From Ureibacillus manganicus DSM 26584 (GTDB lineage Bacteria; Bacillota; Bacilli; Bacillales_A; Planococcaceae), in contig NZ_JPVN01000011.1 in assembly GCF_000772945.1 (NCBI RefSeq), forward strand, positions 78,071 through 142,070: a stretch of DNA of 64,000 bases, given 5' to 3'. The translations under genes were made by a program, and so were the position numbers. Every line of letters starts with the position of its first letter. The stretch's first letter is position 1. The notes under the pieces were generated by a model. The model saw only the letters and a program-made list of their open reading frames with translations. It searched no databases and was not told the DNA's origin. This document shows, one piece after another, positions 20,825-32,252 of the stretch.

Positions 20825-21754
20825 ATGAGTAAAATGAGTATTGTTTTACCTGCCTATAATGAAGAAGGAAATATCCTTTTAGTTTATGAAACGCTTAAAA
20901 ATTTACTTGATAGTCATCATATACAATTCGAGTTAGTTTTTATTAACGATGGTTCAAAAGATAATACATGGAATGAAATAAAAAAAATTAAGGATTCACG
21001 ATGTATAGGGATTAATTTTTCAAGAAACTTTGGTAAAGAAGCTGCGATTCATGCGGGTTTGCAAAACGCAACCGGAGACTGTGTTGTTGTCATGGATTCA
21101 GACCTACAACACTCACCTTCTACGTTAATAGAAATGCACGAACTTTGGTTAAGTGGATATGATATTGTAGAAGGAATCAAAAATTCAAGAGGAAATGAGT
21201 CAATAGTACACAAATTATTAGTTAAAACATTCTATAAAGTGATTTCCAAATTCACCCACTTCAATTTGGCGAATTCGTCGGATTACAAATTATTAGATCG
21301 ACAAGTAGTGAATGAACTAAATCAATTAAAAGAAAAGAATCGATTTTTTCGCGCACTATCATTTTGGGTAGGATATAAGCAGACTACTGTAAACTATGAT
21401 GTACAAGAACGAATTTCTGGGCATAGCAAATGGTCATTTAGAGCCTTATTTCAATATGCAATTAATAACATAACTTCGTTTTCAACTGCGCCTTTACAAA
21501 TTATCACTTTATTTGGTTGTATCTATTTGTTATTTGCATTTTTTCTAGGAAGTTATGTTTTGATAAAATACTTAGCTGGTAATTCTTTAGAAGGATTTAC
21601 TACTGTCATTTTACTAACATTAATCATTGGTAGCACTTTAATGATTTCATTAGGGATTATTGGCATTTATATTGGAAAAATTTACGATGAAATAAAAGGT
21701 CGACCAAATTATATTATTCAAGAGCGGACAAATAATCATGAAATGGACAATTGA
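20825..21754 (+). CDS. Family 2 glycosyltransferase, GtrB / polyprenyl-phosphate sugar synthase
   Basis: Transfers a sugar from a nucleotide sugar to undecaprenyl phosphate on the inner leaflet. The 309-residue protein has the GT2 fold (SIVLPAYNEEGN, VFINDGSKDNT, VVMDSDLQHSP) in residues 1-215 and two C-terminal membrane helices (about 228-255 and 262-290), as in GtrB/DPM1-type enzymes. Its 3' end overlaps the GtrA-like gene by 17 bp. Which sugar is used cannot be read from sequence. Confidence 0.9.
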   Translation: MSKMSIVLPAYNEEGNILLVYETLKNLLDSHHIQFELVFINDGSKDNTWNEIKKIKDSRCIGINFSRNFGKEAAIHAGLQNATGDCVVVMDSDLQHSPSTLIEMHELWLSGYDIVEGIKNSRGNESIVHKLLVKTFYKVISKFTHFNLANSSDYKLLDRQVVNELNQLKEKNRFFRALSFWVGYKQTTVNYDVQERISGHSKWSFRALFQYAINNITSFSTAPLQIITLFGCIYLLFAFFLGSYVLIKYLAGNSLEGFTTVILLTLIIGSTLMISLGIIGIYIGKIYDEIKGRPNYIIQERTNNHEMDN

Positions 21755-22145
21755 TCCTTCTTTTTATCGTTTTATTATAGTTGGCGTAATCAATACACTT
21801 GTTGGAACTTCAATTATGTTTTTGGCATACAACTTGTTCCACCTATCTTATTGGGTATCATCCTTTTTAAATTATTTTATCGGTAGCATTGTCAGTTATT
21901 TTTTAAATAAATATTTTACTTTTAGACAAAAAGACAAAAGTTTGAAAGAAATTATTTTATTTGTCGTAAATATAGCAGTCTGTTATGTAGCCGCATATTA
22001 CCTTGCAGCAAAAATCATCTCTGTTCTTCTGGTTGACTACTCAATGAACATTAAAGATAATATCTCATTAATTGTCGGTATGATCTTATTTGTATTGCTA
22101 AATTATTTTGGCCAGAGATTCTTTGTTTTTACTAGAAAAGAATAA
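21738..22145 (+). CDS. GtrA-like polyprenyl-sugar flippase
   Basis: A 135-residue protein with four membrane helices, GtrA/GtcA family (FIIVGVINTLVGTSIMFLAY; FLNKYFTFRQK). Such proteins are thought to flip the polyprenyl-phosphate sugar to the outside, where the GtrII-like enzyme uses it. In Listeria a GtcA homologue is needed for teichoic acid glycosylation. It overlaps the GtrB-like gene and is the last of the cassette. Confidence 0.9.
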   Translation: MKWTIDPSFYRFIIVGVINTLVGTSIMFLAYNLFHLSYWVSSFLNYFIGSIVSYFLNKYFTFRQKDKSLKEIILFVVNIAVCYVAAYYLAAKIISVLLVDYSMNIKDNISLIVGMILFVLLNYFGQRFFVFTRKE

Positions 22146-22146
22146 A

Positions 22147-22197
22147 AAAATTCACCTCAATGACATAGATCATTATGTCAATTGAGGTGATTTTATT
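22147..22197. terminator. Bidirectional terminator between the Gtr cassette and mtaB
   Basis: TTCACCTCAATGACATA pairs with TATGTCAATTGAGGTGA around GATCAT, with A-rich and T-rich flanks on both sides, so it can end both convergent transcripts. Confidence 0.92.
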
Positions 22198-22200
22198 TCG

Positions 22201-23541
22201 TTATTTTACATTTTCAACAGTATCTAAAACTCGCACAAACTGTCCTTCATTGTATGGATAACCAGCTTTAGTAATTTTCACTTTAGTTAGTTTACCAATC
22301 ATATCGTCAGTTCCTTCAAATACTACGCGTAAATAATTATCAGTGTAACCAGAAAGTAAATTATCTTTACCTGTTTCTTTAAAGTGTTCTTCTGGAATCA
22401 CTTCTAATACCTCACCGTCAAAGCGAGAAGCATACTCTTTTGCTAGTTGATCATTTAGAGTAATTAGACGATGTACACGTTCATTTTTAACTTCTTCATC
22501 GATTTGATCTTCCATACGTGCTGCAGGTGTACCTGTTCGTTTTGAGAATGGGAAAACATGTAACTCAGCAAATTTATGTTTTGCAATAAAGTTATAAGTT
22601 TCCATAAATTCTTCTTCAGTTTCTCCAGGGAAACCAACAATCACATCCGACGTAATAGCTAAATCAGGTAATGCATCATTTAGTTTCTCAAGTCTCGATG
22701 CAAAGAATTCCATCGTATATTTACGTCTCATACGTTTTAAAACCGTATCAGAGCCAGATTGAATCGGGATATGTAAATGACGTACAACAATATTCGAATT
22801 TTTCAGTACTTCAATTACTTCATCTGTTAACTGTGAGGCTTCGATTGAAGAAATGCGTAGTCGTTTTAAACCTTTTACATTCGCTTCTAAATCTCGAAGT
22901 AGTTGAGCTAAGTTATAATCTTTAAAGTCTTGTCCGTAACCACCTGTGTGAATTCCAGTTAAGACGATTTCTAAGTAACCAGCATCAACTAGTTGTTGTG
23001 CTTGTTTAATAACTTCTTGTGGATCACGTGAGCGCATTAAACCACGTGCCCATGGAATAATACAAAATGTACAGAAGTTGTTACAGCCTTCTTGAATTTT
23101 TAATGATGCACGTGTACGATCTGTAAAATATGGAACATCTAATTCTTCGTAAACACGATTTTTCATTATATTTCGAACAGCATTGATTGGTTGTCTTTCT
23201 TGTTGGTACTGTTCGATGTAGCCAAGCATTTTTTGGCGATCCTGTGTCCCTACGACAATGTCAACACCAGGTATTGCCATAATTTCGGCAGGTGAAGTTT
23301 GTGCATAACATCCTGTTACACAAATAACCGCGTCTGGATTTTGACGAACTGCTCGACGAATAACTTGACGGGATTTCTTATCACCTGTATTTGTTACTGT
23401 ACATGTATTTACGACATAAACGTCTGCTTGATGTTCAAATTCTGTACGTTCATATCCTTGTTCTTTAAACAGTTGCCAAATAGCTTCTGTTTCATAATGA
23501 TTTACTTTACAACCTAATGTATGAAAAGCCACTGTTGTCAA
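22201..23541 (-). CDS. mtaB: tRNA N6-threonylcarbamoyladenosine methylthiotransferase
   Basis: Radical-SAM enzyme that adds the 2-methylthio group to t6A37 of ANN-reading tRNAs. It has the UPF0004 domain with FHTLGCKVNHYE, VNTCTVTNTGD and VTGCYAQ cysteines, the radical-SAM CNNFCTFC, and a C-terminal TRAM domain. I start at TTG (MTTVAFHTLG, 446 residues) because AAAGAGGTG lies eight bases upstream and homologues begin there; the frame is open 90 bp further into rsmE. Confidence 0.95.
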   Translation of the reverse strand: MTTVAFHTLGCKVNHYETEAIWQLFKEQGYERTEFEHQADVYVVNTCTVTNTGDKKSRQVIRRAVRQNPDAVICVTGCYAQTSPAEIMAIPGVDIVVGTQDRQKMLGYIEQYQQERQPINAVRNIMKNRVYEELDVPYFTDRTRASLKIQEGCNNFCTFCIIPWARGLMRSRDPQEVIKQAQQLVDAGYLEIVLTGIHTGGYGQDFKDYNLAQLLRDLEANVKGLKRLRISSIEASQLTDEVIEVLKNSNIVVRHLHIPIQSGSDTVLKRMRRKYTMEFFASRLEKLNDALPDLAITSDVIVGFPGETEEEFMETYNFIAKHKFAELHVFPFSKRTGTPAARMEDQIDEEVKNERVHRLITLNDQLAKEYASRFDGEVLEVIPEEHFKETGKDNLLSGYTDNYLRVVFEGTDDMIGKLTKVKITKAGYPYNEGQFVRVLDTVENVK

Positions 23542-23557
23542 GGCTCGTACACCTCTT

Positions 23558-24301
23558 TCATTCAAATTCATATGAGATGGCAGAAAGCGCATAAAGTGGT
23601 GCTGTTTCTGCTCGTAAAATTCTTGGTCCAAGTGACATCGTTTCTGCTCCAGCGGTACTCAAGCTTTCAGCTTCTGTTCGAGAGATCCCACCTTCAGGGC
23701 CAAAGATTAATAAAATAGACTTCGATTTATTATCATACACCTTTTTTAGTTTCTCCGCAAATCTTGTGCGACTTTCCTTCTTCGCATCTTCCTCATCAGC
23801 AATAAAAACTACATCATAATTTTTCACCATCGATAGTAGCTGTTTGAATGAGACTGGATGGAGGATTTCTGGTACTAACGTGCGATGAGATTGTTCTGCT
23901 GCTTCTTGAGCAATTTTTTGCAATCTTTCGGTTTTCTTTTCACCTTTTTTTTCGTCCCATTTCACAATTGACCTTTCTGCTTTAAAAGGAATTAATCGAT
24001 GCATCCCAAGTTCGGTCGCTTTTTGTGCGATAAATTCTAACTTATCTCCTTTAGGAAGTCCACATGCTATGTCCACTTGAACGGGCATTTCAGGAGATGG
24101 TATAATCTCTCCGGTTTGTCTAACTGTTATTACGTCAGTAATGGAAACAATTTCACATATGTATGCAACTTCTTTTACAACAACAATTATTTTTTCGCCT
24201 AGTTCCATTCTCATTACTTTTGAAATATGTCTTGCGCTTTCCCCTGTAATGGACAATTCATTATCAGTATTAAATGTCTCTTGTACAAAATATCTTTGCA
24301 T
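23558..24301 (-). CDS. rsmE: 16S rRNA m3U1498 methyltransferase
   Basis: SPOUT methyltransferase of 247 residues that methylates U1498 in the small-subunit rRNA. An N-terminal PUA-like part is followed by the knotted SAM-binding region with LLIFGPEGGISRTEAE and the C-terminal LGPRILRAETAPLYAL. Sixteen bases upstream of mtaB and downstream of prmA, as in B. subtilis (yqeT-yqeU-yqeV). Confidence 0.95.
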   Translation of the reverse strand: MQRYFVQETFNTDNELSITGESARHISKVMRMELGEKIIVVVKEVAYICEIVSITDVITVRQTGEIIPSPEMPVQVDIACGLPKGDKLEFIAQKATELGMHRLIPFKAERSIVKWDEKKGEKKTERLQKIAQEAAEQSHRTLVPEILHPVSFKQLLSMVKNYDVVFIADEEDAKKESRTRFAEKLKKVYDNKSKSILLIFGPEGGISRTEAESLSTAGAETMSLGPRILRAETAPLYALSAISYEFE

Positions 24302-24353
24302 TTCGTACCTCCATATAATTTATCTAACACAAATAGTTTTTAACATTTCTACA

Positions 24354-24401
24354 AAAAATTAGACTGTTAGTAATTATTAAATTACCATACAGCCTAATTT
24401 T
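24354..24401 (-). terminator. Terminator-like hairpin between prmA and rsmE
   Basis: Minus-strand TTAGGCTGTATGGTAATT pairs imperfectly with AATTACTAACAGTCTAA and is followed by six T. It would end or attenuate the prmA transcript before rsmE-mtaB. Confidence 0.75.
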
Positions 24402-24410
24402 AAAATTATT

Positions 24411-25355
24411 CTATGGACGTGTTGCGATAATAGCTACCCAATCTTCCATCATGAGAACTTCATCGATGACAAAGCCAGATTTTTCTAGCGCTTGTTTTAC
24501 CTCATCTTTTTTGAATCCAATAATTCCAGATGTAATATATTTACCACCTGGTTTAACAATAGAATACGCATCGTCTGTAAATGAAACAATGATTTCAGCT
24601 AATAAGTTCCCAACAACAATATCAGCAGATTCTTTAACAGAATCTAATAAATTTCCATGGAACACTTCAACCACATTGTTAACTTTATTTAAAACAACAT
24701 TTTCTCTTGCTGATTCTACCGCTACTTCATCAAGATCTAGTGCATGAACTTTTCGGGCACCTAGTAATGCTGCTCCTATAGATAGAACACCAGACCCAGT
24801 ACCGACATCAACAACAGTATCTCCACTTTTCACAACTTTTTCAAGTGCTTGAAGACACATTACAGTTGTTGGGTGAGTACCTGTTCCAAATGCCATTCCA
24901 GGATCTAGTTCAATGATCAACTCGTCTGTACTAACTGGTGAATAATTTTCCCAAGTAGGAACAATTGTAAAGCGTTCGGAAATTTTTACAGGATGATAAT
25001 ACTGCTTCCATGCTGTTGCCCAATCTTCTTCATCAACTAAAGCTGTTTTAAGTACTTGATCGCCAATATTGATTTCAAAGTTTATAAGATTTGCTAATGC
25101 AAGCTTGATTTCCTCAACAGTTTCAGCAATAAAACTCGAAGCAGGTAAATATGCTTTTACTATAACTCCGTTAGTAGGGTAATCATCCGGATTAAGAGCA
25201 TATATCTCTCCAAACTGATCAACCCGTTCCTTTTCTATTTCTGTTGAATCTTCAATGACAACCCCACTAGCGCCTGCTTCATGAAAAACGTTAGAAACAG
25301 CTTCTACCGCTTCGTTTGTTGTTAACAATGAAATTTCAGTCCATTTCACTTGCAT
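24411..25355 (-). CDS. prmA: Ribosomal protein L11 methyltransferase
   Basis: Class I SAM methyltransferase of 314 residues that trimethylates L11. N-terminal substrate-binding domain, then a Rossmann domain with [16 protein letters not shown] and VVGNLLAEI. Located between dnaJ and rsmE, the conserved order. Confidence 0.95.
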   Translation of the reverse strand: MQVKWTEISLLTTNEAVEAVSNVFHEAGASGVVIEDSTEIEKERVDQFGEIYALNPDDYPTNGVIVKAYLPASSFIAETVEEIKLALANLINFEINIGDQVLKTALVDEEDWATAWKQYYHPVKISERFTIVPTWENYSPVSTDELIIELDPGMAFGTGTHPTTVMCLQALEKVVKSGDTVVDVGTGSGVLSIGAALLGARKVHALDLDEVAVESARENVVLNKVNNVVEVFHGNLLDSVKESADIVVGNLLAEIIVSFTDDAYSIVKPGGKYITSGIIGFKKDEVKQALEKSGFVIDEVLMMEDWVAIIATRP

Positions 25356-25427
25356 CCAGCTCCTCTTATTTTTTTGCTAATCAAATAATTTTTATAACAA
25401 TTGATGTTTTAAGATTAAGGTTCTTTC

Positions 25428-26546
25428 TTAATCACCTTTTAACGTTTTCTTAATGCGATCAAATAAAGAACTTCCTTGTTCTTCTGGTATATCTCCGCTT
25501 ATTTCAGCGAAATCACGTAAAAGTTGTTTTTGCTTTTCAGTTAATTTTGTTGGAGTTACGACTTTGACAATTACATACTGATGTCCTTGACCATAACCAT
25601 GAACATTTTTAACACCTTTATCTTTAATGCGGAATTTTTCACCTGATTGTGTACCTGCAGGGATTTTAAGCTTCACTTTACCATGAACAGTCGGAATTTC
25701 GATTTCATCCCCTAGTGATGCTTGAGGGAATGTAAGTTTCAATTCATAGTATATGTCATCTCCATCTCGTTCAAAATACTCATGCTCTCTAACATTGAAC
25801 AAAATGTATAAATCTCCGGCTGGTCCCCCATTTTTACCTGGTTCACCTTGCCCAGATACACGTAATTGTTGACCATCATCAACGCCTGCTGGAATTGTTA
25901 CTTTTATCTTTTTACGCTTATGAACTGCACCAGCACCGTGACAAGTAGAACATTTTTCAACAATAATTTTTCCAGTACCACGACAAGTACCACATGTTTT
26001 ACGATTTACCATACGACCAAATGGAGTCTCAACGGTTTGATTAATTTGACCTGATCCATTACAGCTGCTACACGTTTTTGGTGATGTTCCTGGTTTTGCA
26101 CCTGAACCATTACACGTACCACATGATTCTTCTGTTGGAATTTCAATTTCAGTTTGTTTACCAAATACAGCATCTTCGAATGAAATATTCATGCGATATT
26201 GAAGGTCATCACCTTTTCGTGGGGCATTTGGGTCTGAACGGCGACTACTTCCTCCACCGAAGAAAGAACTAAAAATATCTTCGAAACCACCAAATCCAGA
26301 GAAGCCACCGCCTCCGAATCCTCCACCTGGTGCTTCATGGCCAAATTGGTCATATTGAGCACGTTTATTATCATCACTTAATACTTCATATGCTTCTGCA
26401 ATTTCTTTAAATTTCACGTCAGCATCAGGTTCTTTATTAATATCTGGATGATATTGTTTAGATAGTTTTCGATATGCTTTTTTTATTTCATCTTGAGATG
26501 CACTTTTACTCACACCAAGTACTTCATAATAATCGCGTTTACTCAT
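25428..26546 (-). CDS. dnaJ: Chaperone DnaJ (Hsp40)
   Basis: Co-chaperone that delivers substrates to DnaK and stimulates its ATPase. The 372 residues contain a J domain with HPD (near residue 33), a Gly/Phe-rich linker (about 70-105), four CxxCxGxG zinc repeats (about 143-210) and the C-terminal substrate domain. It is 276 bp from dnaK, with a terminator hairpin and a repeat in between, so expression is likely lower than dnaK or partly independent. Confidence 0.97.
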   Translation of the reverse strand: MSKRDYYEVLGVSKSASQDEIKKAYRKLSKQYHPDINKEPDADVKFKEIAEAYEVLSDDNKRAQYDQFGHEAPGGGFGGGGFSGFGGFEDIFSSFFGGGSSRRSDPNAPRKGDDLQYRMNISFEDAVFGKQTEIEIPTEESCGTCNGSGAKPGTSPKTCSSCNGSGQINQTVETPFGRMVNRKTCGTCRGTGKIIVEKCSTCHGAGAVHKRKKIKVTIPAGVDDGQQLRVSGQGEPGKNGGPAGDLYILFNVREHEYFERDGDDIYYELKLTFPQASLGDEIEIPTVHGKVKLKIPAGTQSGEKFRIKDKGVKNVHGYGQGHQYVIVKVVTPTKLTEKQKQLLRDFAEISGDIPEEQGSSLFDRIKKTLKGD

Positions 26547-26687
26547 CGTTCACACTCCGCTCTATATACATAACGTTTATTGTAGCATAATTTAATAAAA
26601 AACTTATAAATAAAATTTCCAGTTAACTTTTAGGTTAGAATAATAATTTAATTCCAAGTAAAACGCTACACTTATCACCTTGCAATG

Positions 26688-26724
26688 AAAAAGTCAAAGT
26701 CCGTGATCGGCTTTGACTTTTTCG
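26688..26724 (-). terminator. Terminator-like hairpin between dnaK and dnaJ
   Basis: AAAAAGTCAAAG pairs with CTTTGACTTTTT around 26689-26722; the minus-strand 3' arm ends in CTTTTTC. Likely a partial terminator that reduces read-through into dnaJ. Confidence 0.75.
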
Positions 26725-26750
26725 GCAAGAATAAATTCTAGAATATTAAA

Positions 26751-26811
26751 GATGTCTAGCTCTAGGCGTTAACCTTCTTTTGCAATTTTTATTGTCTAGC
26801 TGCAAGCGTCT
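26751..26811. repeat. Two diverged copies of a TGTCTAGCT intergenic repeat
   Basis: ATGTCTAGCTCTAGGCG and TTGTCTAGCTGCAAGCG occur 40 bp apart just downstream of dnaK. They resemble the TGTCTAGCTCCAGCGCC-type repeat I recall from Bacillaceae intergenic regions. Confidence 0.6.
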
Positions 26812-26822
26812 TTTCGCTTTTC

Positions 26823-28676
<1,854 letters not shown>

Positions 28677-28726
28677 CTATAATTAAAAAACTATTAAAGT
28701 TCAATTATTTACAAATTATAAAATGA

Positions 28727-29314
28727 TTACTCATTTACAGAGACCATTGACGGTCGAATAACACGATCTTTTAACTTATATCCTTTTTGAAGCTCTCTAA
28801 GCACGATGCCTGATTCTTTTTCTGAATCCGCTTCTTGCATAACTGCTTGGTGAACCGTTGGATCAAATTGTACACCTTCAGCTGGAATTAACTCCAAACC
28901 TTCTTTGTTCAATGCATCCACTAATGATTTATATACCATCTCTATTCCTTTATTTAGAGCGATTGCATCCTCTGAAGTTACTTCAACTTGAAGGGCACGT
29001 TCAAAATTATCTACTACAGGTAATAGATCTGTTAACAAGCTCTGAGCTCGATATTTTTCTTGTGCCTCACGATCAAGTTGAGTACGACGACGTAAATTGT
29101 CAAAATCCGCTCTTAAACGTAGGAAACGATTTTCTTCTTCAGCTAATTTAGTTTCTAATTCTGAGATTTGCTGTTTTAATTGTTCCTCGATTGTTAATTC
29201 CACTTCTTCCCCAGATTCATTTAAAGTTGTATCTGGATTTTCTTCCGTATTCTGAGTTACTTGTTCTGTAACATCTTCAGTCAGTTGCTCTTTGTTTTCA
29301 GTTGTTTCAGACAC
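28727..29314 (-). CDS. grpE: Nucleotide exchange factor GrpE
   Basis: Releases ADP from DnaK. The 195-residue protein has an acidic, disordered N-terminus (about 1-45), a long coiled coil ([20 protein letters not shown]) and the C-terminal beta domain ([30 protein letters not shown]). GTG start with AAGGAGG seven bases upstream, 12 bp after hrcA. Confidence 0.96.
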   Translation of the reverse strand: MSETTENKEQLTEDVTEQVTQNTEENPDTTLNESGEEVELTIEEQLKQQISELETKLAEEENRFLRLRADFDNLRRRTQLDREAQEKYRAQSLLTDLLPVVDNFERALQVEVTSEDAIALNKGIEMVYKSLVDALNKEGLELIPAEGVQFDPTVHQAVMQEADSEKESGIVLRELQKGYKLKDRVIRPSMVSVNE

Positions 29315-29326
29315 AAAAAAACCTCC

Positions 29327-30361
29327 TTATAATCCATCCATCAATTTCTTAGTTAGTGTGTGTGAAAGCCCACTCCGCATTAAGTCAAGCAACGAGATAA
29401 CCCGTTGATAATCCATGCGAGTTGGTCCGATTATTGCAATTGAACCCGTTTGTGCTTCTCCAATTGAGTAAGTTGCAGTAATCACACTACAATCTTCCAT
29501 CGCTAAATTATTATTTTCTGACCCAATTCGAATATGAATATCATTATCCCCTGGATGGAATAGGGAAATGATTTGACTTTTCTTATCCATTAAATCCATA
29601 AACATTCGAATTTTATTAAAATCATGAAACTCTGGTTGGTTCAACATGTTCATTTTACCAGCGAAGTAAACTTCACTTTCCTTCTCAACGTTGGCCATTT
29701 TTTTTAATGACTGAAATAAAGAATCTGCAGTATGAATATGTTGTCTTAATACTTCAAGAGTTTCAAGCTCTAATCTAGACTGTAGTTCTAAAATTGGAAC
29801 TCCGACTAATCGGTCATTAAGTATTTTAACAGTTTTTTCAATATCTAAGGCATCAAAGCCCTTAGGTAATGTAATCATGCGATTTTCAACATGCCCGTTA
29901 TCCGTCACAATAATTGCTACTGCTGATTGTTCAGATAATGGTACAAGTTGAAACCTTTTCACTCGATGGTTGCCAACATTGGGACCAAGAAGAATCGTTG
30001 TGTAGGTTGTTAAATCTGAAAGAATGTTAGCAGATTGTCTTATAATTTGCTCCATCTCAACAATTTGATTTTGAAAGAGTGATTGGATCAAACCGATATC
30101 TTGCACTGACATTGTCTTTGGTTTTAACAAATGATCTACATAAAACCGATATCCCTTCTCCGAAGGCACTCTACCTGAAGAAGTATGTGTTTTTTCTATA
30201 TACCCTAATTCTTCAAGATCTGCCATCTCGTTTCTAATCGTTGCAGGGCTAAAATGGATCCCTTCTTTTTTAGAAATTTGACGTGAGCCAACCGGCTGTG
30301 CTGAACTAACAAAATCGTCAACGATTACTTGTAATATTTGTAATTGTCTGTTTGTTAACAA
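29327..30361 (-). CDS. hrcA: Heat-inducible transcription repressor HrcA
   Basis: Represses the dnaK and groE operons by binding CIRCE; its folding depends on GroEL, which links repression to chaperone load. It has an N-terminal winged helix (SPATIRNEMADLEELGYIEK) and the GAF-like HrcA domain. I start at TTG (MLTNRQLQIL, 344 residues), which matches homologues and lies six bases after AGAGGTG. The open frame continues upstream through the CIRCE operator, which is not coding. Confidence 0.96.
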   Translation of the reverse strand: MLTNRQLQILQVIVDDFVSSAQPVGSRQISKKEGIHFSPATIRNEMADLEELGYIEKTHTSSGRVPSEKGYRFYVDHLLKPKTMSVQDIGLIQSLFQNQIVEMEQIIRQSANILSDLTTYTTILLGPNVGNHRVKRFQLVPLSEQSAVAIIVTDNGHVENRMITLPKGFDALDIEKTVKILNDRLVGVPILELQSRLELETLEVLRQHIHTADSLFQSLKKMANVEKESEVYFAGKMNMLNQPEFHDFNKIRMFMDLMDKKSQIISLFHPGDNDIHIRIGSENNNLAMEDCSVITATYSIGEAQTGSIAIIGPTRMDYQRVISLLDLMRSGLSHTLTKKLMDGL

Positions 30362-30375
30362 TTTCATCACCTCTG

Positions 30376-30402
30376 TTAGCACTCGCAATGACAGAGTGCT
30401 AA
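30376..30402. promoter_or_regulatory. CIRCE operator (HrcA binding site)
   Basis: Perfect TTAGCACTC, nine-base spacer, GAGTGCTAA. It lies between the hrcA start and the predicted promoter and makes the hrcA-grpE-dnaK-dnaJ operon autoregulated. Confidence 0.98.
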
Positions 30403-30412
30403 TACTATTAAT

Positions 30413-30441
30413 AAGTTATCAAAACTAAAGAATCATGTCAA
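30413..30441 (-). promoter_or_regulatory. Predicted promoter of the hrcA operon
   Basis: Perfect -35 TTGACA (30436-30441, minus strand) with a weak -10 TAACTT 17 bp downstream (30413-30418). The CIRCE operator would overlap the transcription start. Confidence 0.5.
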
Positions 30442-30451
30442 CGAAATCGAA

Positions 30452-31597
30452 CTATTCTCCTAATAAAAATTGCTGAAAAATTTCATTCCCAACAAATTTT
30501 CCTCTTCTCGATAGTCGAACACCAACATCATCTAATAATAATAAGCCGTTTTGAACAAGCGGATGTATGACAAATTCGTATTTTTCCATCATTGATACAC
30601 CTAATTTTGTTTGAAATGATTCGAAAGATACCCCTTCTTCTTTACGTAAACCTAAGAACATTTGCTCCTCACATTGTTCTTCAAAGGTAACTTCATGCTC
30701 TGATTGTAGTGGCCTCTTTCCATTTTGGATAGAGTCTAAATATTTTCTTATTGGACCTATATTTGAATAACGTTTACCTTCGATATATCCATGTGCTCCA
30801 GCACCTATTCCTACGTATTCATCATTATCCCAATAAATCTTATTATGCGTTGAAATATTGTCACCCTTTGCAAAGTTACTAATTTCATATTGATGGAGGT
30901 TATTTCGTTCCATTTCATTCATTAAATAATCATACATTTCTGCCTCTAAGTCTTCAGTTGGTAAGTTCAATTTTCCTTTAGCATATTGAATGTAAAAGAT
31001 TGTTTTAGGTTCAACGATTAAAGAATATGAGGAGTAATGTGGGAGTTCTAATGATAAAGCTTTTTGTATTGTATCTTCCCATTGCTTCATAGTTTGTCCA
31101 GGTAATCCATACATTAAGTCAATATTTATATTAAAAATCCCAACAGATCGTGCGTTTTCAATTGTTTCATAAACTTGTTCATTTGAATGGGTACGACCAA
31201 GTCTTTGCAATAAACCAGCATCAAAGGATTGAACGCCTAGACTAAGTCTGTTAATTCCACCATTTTTTAATGCGTGTAATTTATCAACAGTTAATTCATC
31301 TGGATTTGCTTCTGATGCAAACTCGATTAAGTGCTTTGTTTGAACTGTATTATTGATAATCTCTAGTAGTCGATCAAGCTGATTAGCAGATAAGGAGGTT
31401 GGAGTTCCACCACCTAAGTAAACAGTCTCTATATCTTTAAATACTTCAGGCTTACTCTGTTGGATTAGTGCAATTTCTTTTCCGATTGCTTCAATATATT
31501 CATCTACAGGTTGATTCTTAAAAAATACCTTATTAAAATCACAATAATTACATATTTGATGGCAAAAAGGGATATGTATGTAAATGCCACGGGCCAT
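30452..31597 (-). CDS. hemW: Radical-SAM protein HemW (heme chaperone)
   Basis: HemN-like protein of 381 residues with the radical-SAM motif CHQICNYC (CX3CX2C) near residue 12 and the LGGGTPTSL motif. Family members formerly called coproporphyrinogen oxidase are now regarded as heme-trafficking proteins; the pattern fits HemW. Located between lepA and hrcA as in B. subtilis. Confidence 0.93.
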   Translation of the reverse strand: MARGIYIHIPFCHQICNYCDFNKVFFKNQPVDEYIEAIGKEIALIQQSKPEVFKDIETVYLGGGTPTSLSANQLDRLLEIINNTVQTKHLIEFASEANPDELTVDKLHALKNGGINRLSLGVQSFDAGLLQRLGRTHSNEQVYETIENARSVGIFNINIDLMYGLPGQTMKQWEDTIQKALSLELPHYSSYSLIVEPKTIFYIQYAKGKLNLPTEDLEAEMYDYLMNEMERNNLHQYEISNFAKGDNISTHNKIYWDNDEYVGIGAGAHGYIEGKRYSNIGPIRKYLDSIQNGKRPLQSEHEVTFEEQCEEQMFLGLRKEEGVSFESFQTKLGVSMMEKYEFVIHPLVQNGLLLLDDVGVRLSRRGKFVGNEIFQQFLLGE

Positions 31598-31690
31598 TTA
31601 TGATCACTTCTTTCTAATTCTAAAAAATCTTTTATCACTTTATTGTACAGCTTCATACTAAAAATTCAATTTTACACACATCTACAATTA

Positions 31691-31733
31691 AAAAAACGTT
31701 CGAATTGCTATAATAACAATTCGAACGTTTTAA
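31691..31733. terminator. Bidirectional terminator upstream of hemW
   Basis: AACGTTCGAATTG (31695-31707) and CAATTCGAACGTT (31717-31729) form a perfect 13-bp stem with A- and T-rich flanks. It ends the minus-strand small gene at 31745. Confidence 0.92.
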
Positions 31734-31744
31734 TAACACTAATT

Positions 31745-32050
31745 TCATTTAATTTTATTTATACATAATAATAGATCAGTTGCTGTCATCAATGGTAATT
31801 CATCTGCGAAAGATACAGCTTCTTCTTGAGTTCGGAACATAAATGCATCAATTTCTTTATTTACTTCATAATTCTCATCCACTTTTCCCACTAAATAAAG
31901 ACGAATAATAAATTTGTATGTAGTATTATTAAAATCACTAGCAACTAAAATACCCATCTTATCGTTTTCAGAACTTCTTAAAATATGTAGTACTTCTAAC
32001 TCATCAAGTTCAAATAGCCTCGGTAAAGATAAATTCATCAAATTCCCCAT
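31745..32050 (-). CDS. Small hypothetical protein
   Basis: Not recognised. About 101 residues, starting MGNLMNLSLPRLF, with alternating beta/alpha character (KFIIRLYLVGKVDENYEV; FRTQEEAVSFADELP) that suggests a small compact domain. GAGGAG lies 11 bases upstream of the chosen ATG; a GTG three codons earlier is too close to it. Own terminator downstream and a 200-bp gap to lepA, so it is monocistronic. It does not correspond to a gene I know at this site in B. subtilis. Confidence 0.75.
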   Translation of the reverse strand: MGNLMNLSLPRLFELDELEVLHILRSSENDKMGILVASDFNNTTYKFIIRLYLVGKVDENYEVNKEIDAFMFRTQEEAVSFADELPLMTATDLLLCINKIK

Positions 32051-32212
32051 TTTAGACACAACTCCTCTATGATGTATGTATAAATTATAATTATTCCTAC
32101 CACATTAGTAAGTTTTATTCATAAGTAAATATTACTACAGAAAAAATTAAATTCAATAGAAAATTCTGTTAATTGAAAGCGTTTTAAAAGGATTAATCAT
32201 TTTTTAATGAAA

Positions 32213-32243
32213 AAAACAGGAAAACACACTGTTTTCCTGTCAT
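32213..32243 (-). terminator. Terminator of lepA
   Basis: ACAGGAAAACA pairs with TGTTTTCCTGT around CAC, followed on the minus strand by a run of T. Ten bases after the lepA stop. Confidence 0.9.
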
Positions 32244-32252
32244 AATTTTTAT

